In this document: positions 1 through 9,136 of the stretch, one piece after another | Layout of the letters: each line of letters opens with the position of its first letter | How positions within the stretch are numbered: position 1 is the stretch's first letter | Source of the DNA: Erythrobacter sp. BLCC-B19 | Lineage (GTDB): Bacteria > Pseudomonadota > Alphaproteobacteria > Sphingomonadales > Sphingomonadaceae | Assembly (NCBI RefSeq): GCF_028621955.1 | Contig: NZ_CP117516.1 | Coordinates: 1 to 64,000, forward strand | Direction of reading: 5' to 3' | DNA length: 64,000 bases | Notes under the pieces: model-generated | The model's database searches: none | What the model saw: only the letters and a program-made list of their open reading frames with translations | What the model was told of the DNA's origin: nothing | Position numbers and translations under genes: made by a program

Positions 1-43
1 GGGGGTTGTGGCGCGTTGTGTTTGGCGCCCACCTTGCGGGGGC

Positions 44-132
44 GCAGACCTCCCGCCCCGCCTCCCCACCCGGCCACCATAACATAGTGGTACTATTGGT
101 GGCCGGGTGGGGAGGCGGGGCGGGAGGTCTGC
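44..132. repeat. Long perfect inverted repeat (35-bp arms)
   Basis: Bases 44-78 are exactly complementary to 98-132, giving two 35-base GC-rich arms around a 19-base loop (79-97). The loop itself contains ATAGT (84-88) facing ACTAT (92-96), so the stem can extend. It lies downstream of the minus-strand haem operon, beyond that operon's own small hairpin. A strong terminator or a dispersed palindromic element are both possible. Bases 1-43 hold nothing I recognise. Confidence 0.85.
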
Positions 133-150
133 ATCGCGCGCCAGCGCGAT
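133..150 (-). terminator. Small hairpin after the haem operon
   Basis: ATCGCGC (133-139) pairs with GCGCGAT (144-150) around a 4-base loop, 7 bases beyond the stop codon of the minus-strand gene ending at 157. No clear U-tract follows, so the terminator role is inferred from position. Confidence 0.4.
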
Positions 151-156
151 CGCAAA

Positions 157-1074
157 CTAAGGCCGCACCAGCGGGTTCGTCAGCTGGCGCACCGGATTGC
201 CTGCGCCGTCACGAAGCCCGCGCTGGTCGAGAACCGCGGCGGTCTCGATCACTTCCAGCGCATCCATCGCCTTCTTGTAGCGCTCGGCATCCTTGATCCA
301 CGCCGCTGCCTTGGCGGCGCCCGGCATCCCGCGCACTTCGTCGATCGCCGCCTGATAGCGCCCTTGCTCCAGCGCCCAGCGTGCGCGTTCGAGGCGCTTG
401 GTGGGCTGGGGCGAAGGGGTGGTCTCGCGGCGGAACACGAACAACTGCTTCAACTCGCGCTTGAAGGCCGCCCAGGATGGCCCCTCGTCGCTCTGGCGCA
501 AGGACGGGCCAAGCCCTTCGAGCCGCGCCACGAGGCTGTCGAGCCGGATCGGGCTGCGCGAGAATTCGATGATCGTGCTCACCGCATTGGGCCACTGGTC
601 GCCAAAGCGCAGCCGCAGCTGATCCGACAAGTAGCCAAGCTCCGCCCCGCGTTCGACCGCGCGGCGGGTGGCAAAGGCGATCAGCAGGCTTTCCGCGCGC
701 GCGGCATTGCCGGCGGCGGCCTGCGCCTGAAGGTCGAGCTGGGTGAGGCGCTGTTCGGCGGCGGCAAGGCGCTGGTCGAGCCCGCCCTGCTGCTCGGCCA
801 CGCGCTCCACGGCGGTCTCGGTCGCGGCCAGCGGGGTCGGCGAGGCAGCAACTTGCGGCGCTGCGGCAGGGCTCGCCCCCGGCTTGGCACCGGGCACCGC
901 AGCGACCTGCGCACGCGGCGCAGCGGCACGGTCTGCGGCAAGGTTGTACCACACCACCCACCCGACCAAGGCTCCGCCTGCGACAAAGGCAAGCAGTGCG
1001 GCGAGCAGCATCATCCGACCCGAAGGCGATCGGCGCGGGGCTTCCAATGGCGATGGGCTGGGCTGTGATGCCAT
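157..1074 (-). CDS. Membrane-anchored coiled-coil protein of the hemC-hemD operon
   Basis: The predicted protein has 305 residues. After a short cytoplasmic N-terminus there is one membrane segment at about residues 21-43 (MLLAALLAFVAGGALVGWVV), an Ala/Pro-rich linker, a probable coiled coil (AEQQGGLDQRLAAAEQRL), and a helical C-terminal part. Similar proteins sit third in hemC-hemD operons of alphaproteobacteria and are often called mitofilin-like or HemX-like; their function is not established. I start it at the ATG at 1074 (MASQPSPSP), because the upstream extension to 1173 reads only through the end of hemD. It lies 50 bases downstream of the hemD stop and is probably co-transcribed with it. 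Confidence 0.8.
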   Translation of the reverse strand: MASQPSPSPLEAPRRSPSGRMMLLAALLAFVAGGALVGWVVWYNLAADRAAAPRAQVAAVPGAKPGASPAAAPQVAASPTPLAATETAVERVAEQQGGLDQRLAAAEQRLTQLDLQAQAAAGNAARAESLLIAFATRRAVERGAELGYLSDQLRLRFGDQWPNAVSTIIEFSRSPIRLDSLVARLEGLGPSLRQSDEGPSWAAFKRELKQLFVFRRETTPSPQPTKRLERARWALEQGRYQAAIDEVRGMPGAAKAAAWIKDAERYKKAMDALEVIETAAVLDQRGLRDGAGNPVRQLTNPLVRP

Positions 1075-1124
1075 CGTGATCCGTTCTTTGCGACCTTGGC
1101 TTTGGCCTGTCCGCAGCCTCGCTG

Positions 1125-1841
1125 TTACGACGGCCCGGACGGTGTGGGCGGAATGGAGCGCGGCTCGCGGCACAAGTCAAATGCCAATTGCAGCAAGGCG
1201 GCCTCATCGGGGCGTGCGGCAACGTGGATCGCGGCCCAGCCATCCCCGGCACCCGCGGCAATCCGCGGGCCAAGCGCGGCGAGCGTGATGGTCGCACGAT
1301 CAAGGCCAAGCCGGTCGCATTCCGCGGCAAACTGGCGTGCGGTTGCAGCCGAATGGAGCAGCACCAGCGCCTCGCCCGATGCCAGCGCCGCCGTCAGGGG
1401 ATCGAGCGGCAGCGCGGCCGAGCGATAGGCGATCACCGTGTCAAAGGTCACCCCCGGCGGCGGGGCGAGCGGGACGTGCTCCTCCCCCGCGATGCGCAGC
1501 AGGTGCATGGGGCCGGCGATGCAATCGAGCACGCCTTGCAAGCTGCCACTCCCCACCATGGCGACCGTGAACCCGGCAGCGCGCGCGGCGGCGGCGGTAG
1601 CCTCGCCCACGGCATAGACCGGCTTATCGAGCAGGCGCTCAAGGCCCGGCCCGCCGTGGAGGATGGCATTGGCGCTGCCGATCAACAGCCCGTCGAGCCG
1701 CGCAGGATCGGGGCATTGCCACGCGACCGGGCGGATCTCCGATAGGGCATGGCCGGTCGCCACAAGGCCCAGCGCGCGGGCCTTCTCCAGCGTCGCGGCA
1801 AGGCCCGGCTCAGGGCGCAGTGCGATGAGGTGAAACCCCAT
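1125..1841 (-). CDS. hemD: Uroporphyrinogen-III synthase
   Basis: About 238 residues, a typical HemD length. HemD closes hydroxymethylbilane with inversion of ring D to give uroporphyrinogen III in haem and sirohaem synthesis in the cytoplasm. HemD is poorly conserved in sequence; the call rests on the two-lobe alternation of Ala/Gly-rich segments (VYAVGEATAAAARAAGF near the middle) and on its position directly after hemC. The ATG at 1841 overlaps the hemC stop by one base (TGATG); a GTG at 1844 is the alternative. Translational coupling to hemC is likely. Confidence 0.9.
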   Translation of the reverse strand: MGFHLIALRPEPGLAATLEKARALGLVATGHALSEIRPVAWQCPDPARLDGLLIGSANAILHGGPGLERLLDKPVYAVGEATAAAARAAGFTVAMVGSGSLQGVLDCIAGPMHLLRIAGEEHVPLAPPPGVTFDTVIAYRSAALPLDPLTAALASGEALVLLHSAATARQFAAECDRLGLDRATITLAALGPRIAAGAGDGWAAIHVAARPDEAALLQLAFDLCREPRSIPPTPSGPS

Positions 1842-2779
1842 CACCCCGCGCGGAAATGCTCGGTGATGGCCGAAGTGGCCCGCGCCAGCAGATCGGCGGC
1901 GAGCGCCTCAACCGCGGCGGTATCGCCCGGCGCAAAGCTGGCCGTCCCTTCGACCCGCTCGGCCCCGTCGGGGCTAAACAGTGCGGCGCGCATCACCAGC
2001 GCACCGTCGCCGCCTTCGCACAGCACTGCGACCGGCGAATGGCAGGTGCCGCCCAGCGCGGCGAGCAGTGCACGCTCCGCCTCCAGTTCGGCGCGGGTGG
2101 GCGCGTGGTCGATCGCGGCGAGGAGCGCGGTGGTGGTCGCATCATCGGCGCGGCATTCGATCGCGATCACGCCTTGAGCGGCAGCGGGAATCCAGTCTGC
2201 GGATTCCAGCGGCGCGCCCACCTCGGACTGGCCCAGCCGTTCAAGCCCCGCAGCCGCCAGAAAGGTCACATCGGCCTCGCCCTCGGCCAGCTTCTTCAGC
2301 CGGGTGGCGACATTGCCGCGGAACGTCACCACCTTGCAATCGGGGCGCAGGTTGAGCAGCTGCGCGGCCCGGCGCGGGGCGCTGGTGCCGACCACCGCTC
2401 CCTGCGGAATGTCAGCAATGCTCGCCGCGCCCACCAGACAATCGCGCCGATCCGCGCGCGGCAGGAAGGCGGGGAAGTGGAACTCGCGCGGGCGGATCGT
2501 CTCGACATCCTTGGCGGAATGCACCGAAAGGTCGATGCGCCCCTCGCCGAGCCATTGATCGAGTTCCTTGGTCCACAGCGCCTTGCCGCCGATTTCGGCC
2601 AGCGGCCGGTCGATCACCTTGTCGCCGCTCGCCAGCACCGGAACGAGTTCGACCGCGTCCTCGCTCCAGCCGTGGGCCGCGCACAGGCGGGCGCGGGTCT
2701 CCACCGCCTGCGCCATCGCGAGGGGGGAATTGCGGGTGCCCAGCCTCAGGCGGGGGGCAGATCGTTCAGGTTCAGTCAT
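1841..2779 (-). CDS. hemC: Hydroxymethylbilane synthase (porphobilinogen deaminase)
   Basis: 312 residues, the family length. It polymerises four porphobilinogens into hydroxymethylbilane using a dipyrromethane cofactor bound to a cysteine. Visible motifs are the N-terminal LRLGTRNSPLAMAQA, LSVHSAKDVE (active-site Asp and Lys) and LGGTCHSPVA, which holds the cofactor cysteine. I chose the ATG at 2779 because the family begins just before RLGTRNS; an upstream open extension to 2953 would overlap tsaD. It is divergent from tsaD, with only 44 bases between the starts for both promoters. Confidence 0.97.
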   Translation of the reverse strand: MTEPERSAPRLRLGTRNSPLAMAQAVETRARLCAAHGWSEDAVELVPVLASGDKVIDRPLAEIGGKALWTKELDQWLGEGRIDLSVHSAKDVETIRPREFHFPAFLPRADRRDCLVGAASIADIPQGAVVGTSAPRRAAQLLNLRPDCKVVTFRGNVATRLKKLAEGEADVTFLAAAGLERLGQSEVGAPLESADWIPAAAQGVIAIECRADDATTTALLAAIDHAPTRAELEAERALLAALGGTCHSPVAVLCEGGDGALVMRAALFSPDGAERVEGTASFAPGDTAAVEALAADLLARATSAITEHFRAG

Positions 2780-2823
2780 GGCCGCGCTTGCTCTAGCGGG
2801 CACAAGGACTAGATGGAAGCCGG

Positions 2824-3912
2824 ATGGGATCGTCAACGCACACCTGTGACACGCCTTTGGTGTTGGGCCCCCTCGTTCTGGGCATCGAATCGAGCTGCGA
2901 TGAAACCGCGGTCGCGCTGGTGCGCGGCGACGGGACGATCGTGGCGCAGGCAATCGCCAGCCAGGAGGCCGAACACGCGCCCTATGGCGGGGTCGTCCCC
3001 GAAATCGCCGCCCGCGCCCATGCCGAACGCCTCGCGCCGATGCTGGCGAAGGTGATGGGTGAGGCAGGCGTGGCGCTGGACGATGTCGACGCCATCGCCG
3101 CCACCGCCGGGCCGGGGCTGATCGGCGGGGTGATGGTGGGTCTCGTCAGCGCCAAGGCCTTGGCGATGGCGGCGGACAAGCCGCTGCTGGCGGTCAATCA
3201 TCTGGAGGGCCACGCCCTCTCCCCCCGCCTCGCCGACCGCGCGCTGGCGTTCCCCTATCTGCTGCTGCTGGTCTCCGGCGGGCATTGCCAGATTCTCGCC
3301 GTCGAGGGCGTCGGCCAATACCGCCGCCTTGCCACCACCATCGACGACGCGTTGGGTGAGGCCTTCGACAAGACCGCCAAGATTCTGGGGCTCGGCTATC
3401 CCGGCGGGCCTGCGGTCGAGCGGCTGGCCTTGCAGGGCGACCCGAAAGCCGTGCCCCTCCCCCGCCCGCTGAAGGGCGCGAAGGAGCCGCATTTCTCCTT
3501 TGCAGGCCTCAAGAGCGCGGTGCTGCGGGCGGTGGAAAGTGGCGCGCATACGCCTGCCGATATCGCCGCCAGCTTCCAGCAGGCCGCCGTGGAATGCCTG
3601 ATCGACCGGCTCGAACGCGCATTGGCCGCCGCTGGCCCCTTCCCCGCGCTGGTCGTCGCGGGCGGGGTTGCGGCCAACAAGACGGTGCGCGCCGCGCTCG
3701 AAACACTGGCAGCCAAGCACGCCATGACCTTCACCGCCCCGCCGCTGATGCTGTGCACCGATAATGCCGCGATGATCGCCTGGGCGGGGTGCGAGCGGCT
3801 GGCGCTGGAAGGCGAAGGCTTCACCGGTGACAGCCTCGATTTTGTGGCGCGCCCGCGCTGGCCGCTCGACCCGAGCGCCGAGGCGGTGCGCGGAGCGGGG
3901 TATAAGGCATGA
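2824..3912 (+). CDS. tsaD: tRNA N6-adenosine threonylcarbamoyltransferase
   Basis: 362 residues. TsaD transfers threonylcarbamoyl from TC-AMP to A37 of ANN-decoding tRNAs, working with TsaB and TsaE. It shows the ASKHA-fold start [14 protein letters not shown], the metal-binding NHLEGH motif, the glycine-rich LLVSGGHCQ and VAGGVAANK near the C-terminus. The N-terminus has about 18 residues before the usual start, so an internal start is possible. The stop overlaps the gpsA start (ATGA), indicating an operon. Confidence 0.96.
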   Translation: MGSSTHTCDTPLVLGPLVLGIESSCDETAVALVRGDGTIVAQAIASQEAEHAPYGGVVPEIAARAHAERLAPMLAKVMGEAGVALDDVDAIAATAGPGLIGGVMVGLVSAKALAMAADKPLLAVNHLEGHALSPRLADRALAFPYLLLLVSGGHCQILAVEGVGQYRRLATTIDDALGEAFDKTAKILGLGYPGGPAVERLALQGDPKAVPLPRPLKGAKEPHFSFAGLKSAVLRAVESGAHTPADIAASFQQAAVECLIDRLERALAAAGPFPALVVAGGVAANKTVRAALETLAAKHAMTFTAPPLMLCTDNAAMIAWAGCERLALEGEGFTGDSLDFVARPRWPLDPSAEAVRGAGYKA

Positions 3913-4940
3913 GCGGGATGGGCATGACCGACAAGCAAACCATCGGCGTCATAGGCGCAGGCGCGTGGGGCACGGCGCTCGCACAGATGCTCAGCTCCGA
4001 CGGGCGCGATGTGGTGCTCTGGGCCTATGAGAGCGAGGTGGTGCAGGCGATCAACGCCGAACGTCGCAACCCGCTCTACCTGCCGTCCGCGACCCTCGCC
4101 CCCACGATCCGCGCCACCGGCGAGCTTGCCGATCTGGCAGACATTGACACCGTGCTGGTCGTCACCCCGGCGCAGGTGCTGGGGCGCGTGCTGTCGGGCC
4201 TTGCACGCCCCCCGCGCGATCTGGTGCTGTGCTCCAAGGGTATCGAAGCGGGCACCGGTCACTTGATGAATCACGCCGCGCGCGAAGCCTCGCCCGGCAG
4301 TGCCATTGCGGTGCTGTCCGGCCCGACCTTCGCGCATGAAGTCGCAAGCGGCCTGCCCACCGCGGTCACGCTGGCCTGCGAAGGTGGGCGCGAACAGTGG
4401 GAGCGCCTCGCCCCCGCCATCGCCCGGCCCGCCTTCCGGCCCTATTACTCCGACGATGTGACCGGCGCAGAGATCGGCGGCGCGGTGAAGAACGTGCTCG
4501 CGATTGCCTGCGGGGTGGTCGACGGCCTCGCATTGGGTCAGAACGCGCGCGCGGCGCTGATCGCGCGCGGCTATGCCGAGATGCTGCGCTTTGGCGAGGC
4601 GCTGGGCGCGCAGGGCGAGACGCTGGCGGGCCTGTGCGGGCTTGGCGATCTGGTGCTGACTTGCTCCAGCACCTCCAGCCGCAATTTCTCGCTGGGCAAG
4701 GCTCTGGGAGAGGGCGCTTCGGCCGCCGATCTGATGGCCGACCGCCGCACCGTGGCCGAGGGCGCGCACACCGCCCCGGTGCTGGCCGATCTTGCCGCCA
4801 AACGCGGCATTGCCATGCCGATTGTCGCTGCGGTCGACGCGATCCTCAAGGGCGCGGAAGCCCGCCGCGTTGTCGCCGAACTGCTCGCCCGCCCCTTGCG
4901 CGCCGAGCTGGAAAGCGACGCGAAGGACTTGCAGGTGTGA
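3909..4940 (+). CDS. gpsA: Glycerol-3-phosphate dehydrogenase [NAD(P)+]
   Basis: 343 residues. It reduces dihydroxyacetone phosphate to sn-glycerol-3-phosphate for phospholipid synthesis. The N-terminal Rossmann motif [15 protein letters not shown], the catalytic-lysine segment [18 protein letters not shown] and the substrate-site motif [13 protein letters not shown] are clear. ATG at 3909 overlaps tsaD by 4 bases; internal ATGs at 3918 and 3924 are possible alternatives. Its stop overlaps the GTG start of the flippase gene. Confidence 0.96.
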   Translation: MSGMGMTDKQTIGVIGAGAWGTALAQMLSSDGRDVVLWAYESEVVQAINAERRNPLYLPSATLAPTIRATGELADLADIDTVLVVTPAQVLGRVLSGLARPPRDLVLCSKGIEAGTGHLMNHAAREASPGSAIAVLSGPTFAHEVASGLPTAVTLACEGGREQWERLAPAIARPAFRPYYSDDVTGAEIGGAVKNVLAIACGVVDGLALGQNARAALIARGYAEMLRFGEALGAQGETLAGLCGLGDLVLTCSSTSSRNFSLGKALGEGASAADLMADRRTVAEGAHTAPVLADLAAKRGIAMPIVAAVDAILKGAEARRVVAELLARPLRAELESDAKDLQV

Positions 4941-6469
4941 GCGCGCCTGCGGCCGACACGCCTGACGACGATCTCGCCGCGCTCGCCAAGGGCGGGCGGA
5001 CGAACACGCTGGGCTTTGTCGTCCGTCTGATCGCGCGAATCCCCTTCCTCGTCATCGCCACCCGCCTTTACGGCGCCGAGGCGCTGGGGCGCTTTGCCTC
5101 GGCGCTGGTGCTGATCGAGATTGTCGCGCTGATCTGCGCGCTGGGCGAAAAGCGCGGGCTGGCGCAGCGCCTGTCCGAAGGCGCGGGCGAGAACCGGGCA
5201 GCCGAAACCAACCTCGTCTATGACGGCCTGCTGCTCGCGCTCGGCTATTCCGCCGTCGCTGCCGCGATCCTGCTGGTGTTCCCCGAACCGATGTTCCCCA
5301 ACGGGATGAGCGGCGCATGGGACATCTGGCTGGTTGCGACCATCCCCGCCTTTGCCGTGACCGAGATCTTGCTTGCCGCCCAGGCCTATCGCTTCGACAT
5401 CGCCACCACGGTGCGCGCGCGGGCGGTGGTGGAGCCGTGGACGATCTCGATCGGGGCGGGCGTGTTCTTCTATATCCCCGCCACGCGCGACAGCGGGCTG
5501 GCGCTGGCCTATATCGCGTCGATCTATGCCGGGTTGCTGACAGCCTTGTGGCCATTCCTGCGCACCTATGGCCTGCCCCGCGGCTGGGCGCCGCATCCGG
5601 CGATGATGGCGCGGATGTCGGCGCGGGCCTTCCCGCTGGTGGGCGCAGACGCGATCGAACGCGGCACGCGGCTGCTCGACATCTTCATCCTCGGCCTGTT
5701 CGCGCCCCCGCAGGCGGTGGGGATCTATTACGCCGCGCAGCAGATCGCATCGCTGCCGCAGAAATTGAAGACCAGTTTCGAGCCGATCCTCTCGCCGGTC
5801 ATCACCAAGAACCTGCGGATCGGCAACATGGAAGCCATCGCCGCGCAGGTGCGGCAGGTGGGGTTCTGGATCATCGCCATCCAGCTCGGCATCGCTCTGG
5901 TGCTGGGCGTGCCGGGCGAGGCGGTGATGGGCCTGTGGGGGCCGGATTATGTCGCAGGCACCGCCGCGCTTGCGTTCCTGCTGGCCGCCGAAGTGGTCGC
6001 CTCGATGGCGGTCGTATCGGAAAGCGTGCTGGTCTATATCGCCCGCAAGCGCAATCTGGCGATTTCTGTCGGGGTTATCGCGCTGCAGGGCCTGCTGACG
6101 ATTGCGCTGATCGAGGCAGCGGGCCGCTTTGCGCTGGGCAAGGGCTATGAGGCGGCCGGCGCGGCAGGCGCGCTGATGATCGCGCTGGCGACATCGAGCC
6201 TTGTGAAGGCGCTGCTGCTGAAGAAGCTGCTGGGCGCGCCGGTCAGCAACTGGCGCTGGCCGCTGGCCCATGCGGCTGCGGCAGCGGTGGTGGTGGGCTA
6301 TGCCTTCACCTGGGCGCCCGAATGGGTCGAGCTCGTGGTGGGCGTGCCCGCGGTGCTCGCCACCTATGCGCTGGTGATCTGGCGCCGCGGCTTTGACGAG
6401 GCCGACAAGGTGCTGTTCCGCAAGCAGGTGGTGCCGGAGGCGGAGGCGGAGGGCCGACCCCCGGCCTGA
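4937..6469 (+). CDS. Polysaccharide/oligosaccharide flippase (Wzx/MATE-like)
   Basis: 510 residues, largely hydrophobic, with about 12-14 predicted membrane helices, beginning RTNTLGFVVRLIARIPFLVIATRLYGAEALGRFASA, which is typical of the Wzx/RfbX flippase family. It probably flips lipid-linked glycans across the inner membrane; the substrate is unknown. The reading frame is open far upstream through gpsA, but the start is the GTG at 4937, which overlaps the gpsA stop as GTGA, a junction type common in this genome. No glycosyltransferases lie nearby. Confidence 0.85.
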   Translation: MSAPAADTPDDDLAALAKGGRTNTLGFVVRLIARIPFLVIATRLYGAEALGRFASALVLIEIVALICALGEKRGLAQRLSEGAGENRAAETNLVYDGLLLALGYSAVAAAILLVFPEPMFPNGMSGAWDIWLVATIPAFAVTEILLAAQAYRFDIATTVRARAVVEPWTISIGAGVFFYIPATRDSGLALAYIASIYAGLLTALWPFLRTYGLPRGWAPHPAMMARMSARAFPLVGADAIERGTRLLDIFILGLFAPPQAVGIYYAAQQIASLPQKLKTSFEPILSPVITKNLRIGNMEAIAAQVRQVGFWIIAIQLGIALVLGVPGEAVMGLWGPDYVAGTAALAFLLAAEVVASMAVVSESVLVYIARKRNLAISVGVIALQGLLTIALIEAAGRFALGKGYEAAGAAGALMIALATSSLVKALLLKKLLGAPVSNWRWPLAHAAAAAVVVGYAFTWAPEWVELVVGVPAVLATYALVIWRRGFDEADKVLFRKQVVPEAEAEGRPPA

Positions 6470-6477
6470 GAACACCC

Positions 6478-6499
6478 CGGCCCGCCATAGGACGGGCCG
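6478..6499 (+). terminator. Hairpin after the tsaD-gpsA-flippase operon
   Basis: CGGCCCG (6478-6484) pairs with CGGGCCG (6493-6499) around an 8-base loop, 9 bases after the flippase stop. No obvious U-tract follows. Confidence 0.45.
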
Positions 6500-6560
6500 C
6501 GAGCGCAAGCGCGCGAGCCGCAGCTGCTCCGTAGCGAAGAGGAGGAAACAGCAGCGAGGA

Positions 6561-6582
6561 CGTGCCTGCGGAGGCAGGCACG
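6561..6582. repeat. Perfect 9-bp hairpin upstream of the VWA gene
   Basis: CGTGCCTGC (6561-6569) and GCAGGCACG (6574-6582) flank the loop GGAG. It lies in the 191-base gap between the flippase and the VWA lipoprotein gene, about 80 bases before that gene's start, and could be a second terminator or a leader structure. Confidence 0.5.
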
Positions 6583-6660
6583 CAAACAAAGAACGTTCAG
6601 TCGCTATTCACGCCCCGCACCGGATTTTCGCAGCCGCTGGGATATGCGGGGAGACAGGTG

Positions 6661-8373
6661 ATGCGAGGGTTCAAGACAGCGGCTGCTGTGGCAGCATTGT
6701 GCGCGGTGCTGGCGGGTTGTGCCAGCAAGGCACCCGAAGACGTGGCGGTGCTCAGCCCCGCTCCGCCCCCTGCACCGCCGCCTCCGCCTCCGCCGCCACC
6801 TCCCCCGCCGCCGCCCGCTGGCTATGCCCCCGCCGCGCCCGCGCCCGTGGTCGTCACCGGCAGCCGGGTCTCGGGCGGCGAACTGCGGCGGCTGCGCACC
6901 GGCGCGGTCAGTGCCGAGCGGGCCGCCAATGTCAGCTACATGTACGCCCCGCCCGTGGTCGTCGCGACCGATCCGGGCCGCGAGCAATATGACGGCAAGG
7001 AGGTCTCCCCCGTCAAGCTGACCAGCGCCGAGCCGGTCTCCACCTTTGCGGTCGATGTCGACACCGGGGCCTATGCCAATGCCCGGCGGTTCCTGACCCA
7101 AGGCATGATGCCCCCGCAGGATGCGGTGCGCACCGAGGAGATGATCAATTACTTCCGCTATGACTACGCCAAGCCCAAGGACCGCGCGCAGCCCTTCACG
7201 GTGACCACCGATGTGGCGAAGAGCCCGTGGAACGCAGGCACCTATCTGATGCGCATTGGCCTGCGCGGATACGACATCGACACCGCCGAGCGTCCGCCTG
7301 CGAACCTTGTCTTCCTGATGGATGTCTCAGGCTCGATGAACGCGCCCGACAAGCTGCCGCTGGTCAAAACCGCGCTGGCCGGGCTGGCAGGCGAGCTGGG
7401 GCCGAAGGACACGGTCGCGATCGTGGTCTATGCGGGCGCCGCCGGGCTGGTGCTGCAACCGACCAACGATGAAGCCGCGATCAAGCGCGCGCTCGACCAG
7501 CTGTCGGCAGGCGGATCGACCGCGGGCGGCGCGGGGATCGAGCTCGCCTATCGCATCGCCGAGGACAACTTCATCAAAGGCGGGATCAACCGCGTGCTGC
7601 TGGCGACCGACGGCGATTTCAATGTCGGCGTGTCGGACACCAAGGCGCTGATCGAACTCATTGAGAAAAAGCGCGAAACCGGCATCACCCTGACCACGCT
7701 GGGCTTCGGGCAAGGCAATTACAACGAAGCCCTGATGGAGCAGGTCGCCAACAAGGGCAACGGCAACTACGCCTATATCGACACCGCGCTGGAAGCGAAG
7801 AAAGTGCTGGGCGAGGAGATGCAGTCGACCCTGTTCACCATCGCAAAGGATGTGAAGATCCAGGTCGAATTCAACCCCGCCGTCGTCAGCCAGTATCGCC
7901 TTGTCGGCTATGAGAACCGGGCCTTGCGCGAGGAGGATTTCGACAATGATCTGGTCGACGCGGGCGAGATCGGCGCGGGCCATCAGGTGACCGCGATCTA
8001 CGAGGTCGTCCCCGTCGGCGGCAAGGGCTGGATCGCTCCGCGCCGCTATGAGGACAAGCCCGATGCCGCCGCCACGGCAAGGCTCGCCGAGGCGGCCACC
8101 GTCAAGCTGCGCTACAAGCTGCCGGACGGCGACACCTCGAAGCTGATCGAGCGGGTGGTTTCAGCCGACCAGCTCGCCCGCGCGGCCGCGCCGCAGGGTG
8201 ACTTCGCCTTTGCCGCAGCGGTCGCGGCCTATGGGCAGGTGCTACGCGGGGACGAGATGATGATGGGCTTCGGCTTTGACGACATCGGCAAGCTCGCCGG
8301 CTCGCAGGACAATTTCTGGCGGCAGGAATTCCTCCAGCTGAACGCCCTTGCCGCCAGCATGAAGGGCGGCTGA
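6661..8373 (+). CDS. VWA-domain lipoprotein (YfbK-like)
   Basis: 570 residues. The N-terminus has a lipoprotein signal (lipobox LAGC, lipidated Cys20) followed by a proline run of more than ten residues (about 38-55) that probably spans periplasm or cell wall. The protein then carries an N-terminal YfbK-type region and a von Willebrand A domain with a complete MIDAS motif DVSGSMN (Asp at about 221), ending in a conserved C-terminal domain. The family is thought to mediate metal-dependent protein contacts; no enzymatic role is known. The ATG at 6661 follows GGGAGACAGGTG and places the signal peptide at the N-terminus; an in-frame start at 6562 would bury it. Confidence 0.88.
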   Translation: MRGFKTAAAVAALCAVLAGCASKAPEDVAVLSPAPPPAPPPPPPPPPPPPPPAGYAPAAPAPVVVTGSRVSGGELRRLRTGAVSAERAANVSYMYAPPVVVATDPGREQYDGKEVSPVKLTSAEPVSTFAVDVDTGAYANARRFLTQGMMPPQDAVRTEEMINYFRYDYAKPKDRAQPFTVTTDVAKSPWNAGTYLMRIGLRGYDIDTAERPPANLVFLMDVSGSMNAPDKLPLVKTALAGLAGELGPKDTVAIVVYAGAAGLVLQPTNDEAAIKRALDQLSAGGSTAGGAGIELAYRIAEDNFIKGGINRVLLATDGDFNVGVSDTKALIELIEKKRETGITLTTLGFGQGNYNEALMEQVANKGNGNYAYIDTALEAKKVLGEEMQSTLFTIAKDVKIQVEFNPAVVSQYRLVGYENRALREEDFDNDLVDAGEIGAGHQVTAIYEVVPVGGKGWIAPRRYEDKPDAAATARLAEAATVKLRYKLPDGDTSKLIERVVSADQLARAAAPQGDFAFAAAVAAYGQVLRGDEMMMGFGFDDIGKLAGSQDNFWRQEFLQLNALAASMKGG

Positions 8374-8409
8374 GCCCTCCCGTCCCTGCTGTCAGGGGCT
8401 TGGGCACTG

Positions 8410-8443
8410 ACGGGCAAGGCTGCTAGGGGGCTGCCTTGCCCGT
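8410..8443 (+). terminator. 11-bp hairpin terminator after the VWA gene
   Basis: ACGGGCAAGGC (8410-8420) pairs perfectly with GCCTTGCCCGT (8433-8443) around a 12-base loop, 37 bases after the stop. Short T-containing sequence follows but no long U-tract. Confidence 0.5.
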
Positions 8444-8471
8444 ATCGATTCTCGCTGGAGCAACTGTCCGG

Positions 8472-9062
8472 ATGTCACCCGATCTTACCGCCTATCTGCC
8501 GCTGATCCTGCTGGGGCTGGTCGCTCTGGTCATGGTCGTCTGGCTGCTGTCGCGCATGAACCGCAAGGCGCGCGTGGTGCGCGATGACAGCGCCGCGCCG
8601 CTGGTGCGCGACGTGCTCGAAGAGGGCGCGGCCCCGGCCCCGCGCAATCAGGCGCTGATCGATGCCCCGCCCGCAGTGGTGAAGCCGGATCCGGCCCCCA
8701 TCCCCGCGCCCGAGGCCATGCCCGCAGGGGCAACGCAGCCCGCCGCCGCCGCGCCCCCTTCCCCTTCCCCTTCCCCTTCCCCCGCACCCGCACCCGCACC
8801 CGCACCCGCTGCGGCAAGCGGCGCGGACGACCTGACCCGGATCAAGGGGCTCGGCCCCAAGATCGCTGCGCTGCTGGGCGAGCATGGCGTCACCACCTTC
8901 GCCCAGATCGCCGCATGGGATGATGCCGAGATCGCCCGGATCGACGCGCTGCTCGGCCGCTTTGCCGGGCGCATCACCCGCGACCAGTGGGTCGATCAGG
9001 CGCGCCTGCTCGCCGCCGCAGACGAGGCCGGGTTCGCCGCAAGATTCGGCAATAATGGTTGA
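8472..9062 (+). CDS. Membrane protein with C-terminal helix-hairpin-helix domain
   Basis: 196 residues. One N-terminal membrane helix (LPLILLGLVALVMVVWLL) is followed by a long low-complexity Pro/Ala/Ser linker, then a HhH domain (DDLTRIKGLGPKIAALLGEHGVTTFAQIAAW) of the kind annotated as flap-endonuclease-like or ribosomal L21-associated. HhH domains bind DNA or other proteins; no catalytic residues are visible, so its role is unknown. Start at 8472 is preferred (MSPDLTAYLP; GGAG at 8457-8460); 8436 is an in-frame alternative. Confidence 0.8.
   Translation: MSPDLTAYLPLILLGLVALVMVVWLLSRMNRKARVVRDDSAAPLVRDVLEEGAAPAPRNQALIDAPPAVVKPDPAPIPAPEAMPAGATQPAAAAPPSPSPSPSPAPAPAPAPAAASGADDLTRIKGLGPKIAALLGEHGVTTFAQIAAWDDAEIARIDALLGRFAGRITRDQWVDQARLLAAADEAGFAARFGNNG
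8755..8810 (+). repeat. Coding microsatellite: CCCTTC then CCGCAC hexamers
   Basis: Two adjacent hexanucleotide tracts encode the linker PSPSPSPS and APAPAPAP of the helix-hairpin-helix protein. In-frame length variation by slippage would alter only linker length. Confidence 0.8.
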
Positions 9063-9136
9063 GATTGGCGTAAGCTTGACGTCCAAACCGTGATACAGTC
9101 CCGTCAATGGGATTCGTGGACGCGGGAGGATGACCG

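Noticed and set aside
4571..6589. A 672-codon minus-strand open frame
   Set aside because: Antisense to gpsA and the flippase; composition is that of a mirror frame.
8755..8810. Possible CRISPR or intergenic repeat array
   Set aside because: The hexamers have no spacers and encode an in-frame Pro-rich linker.
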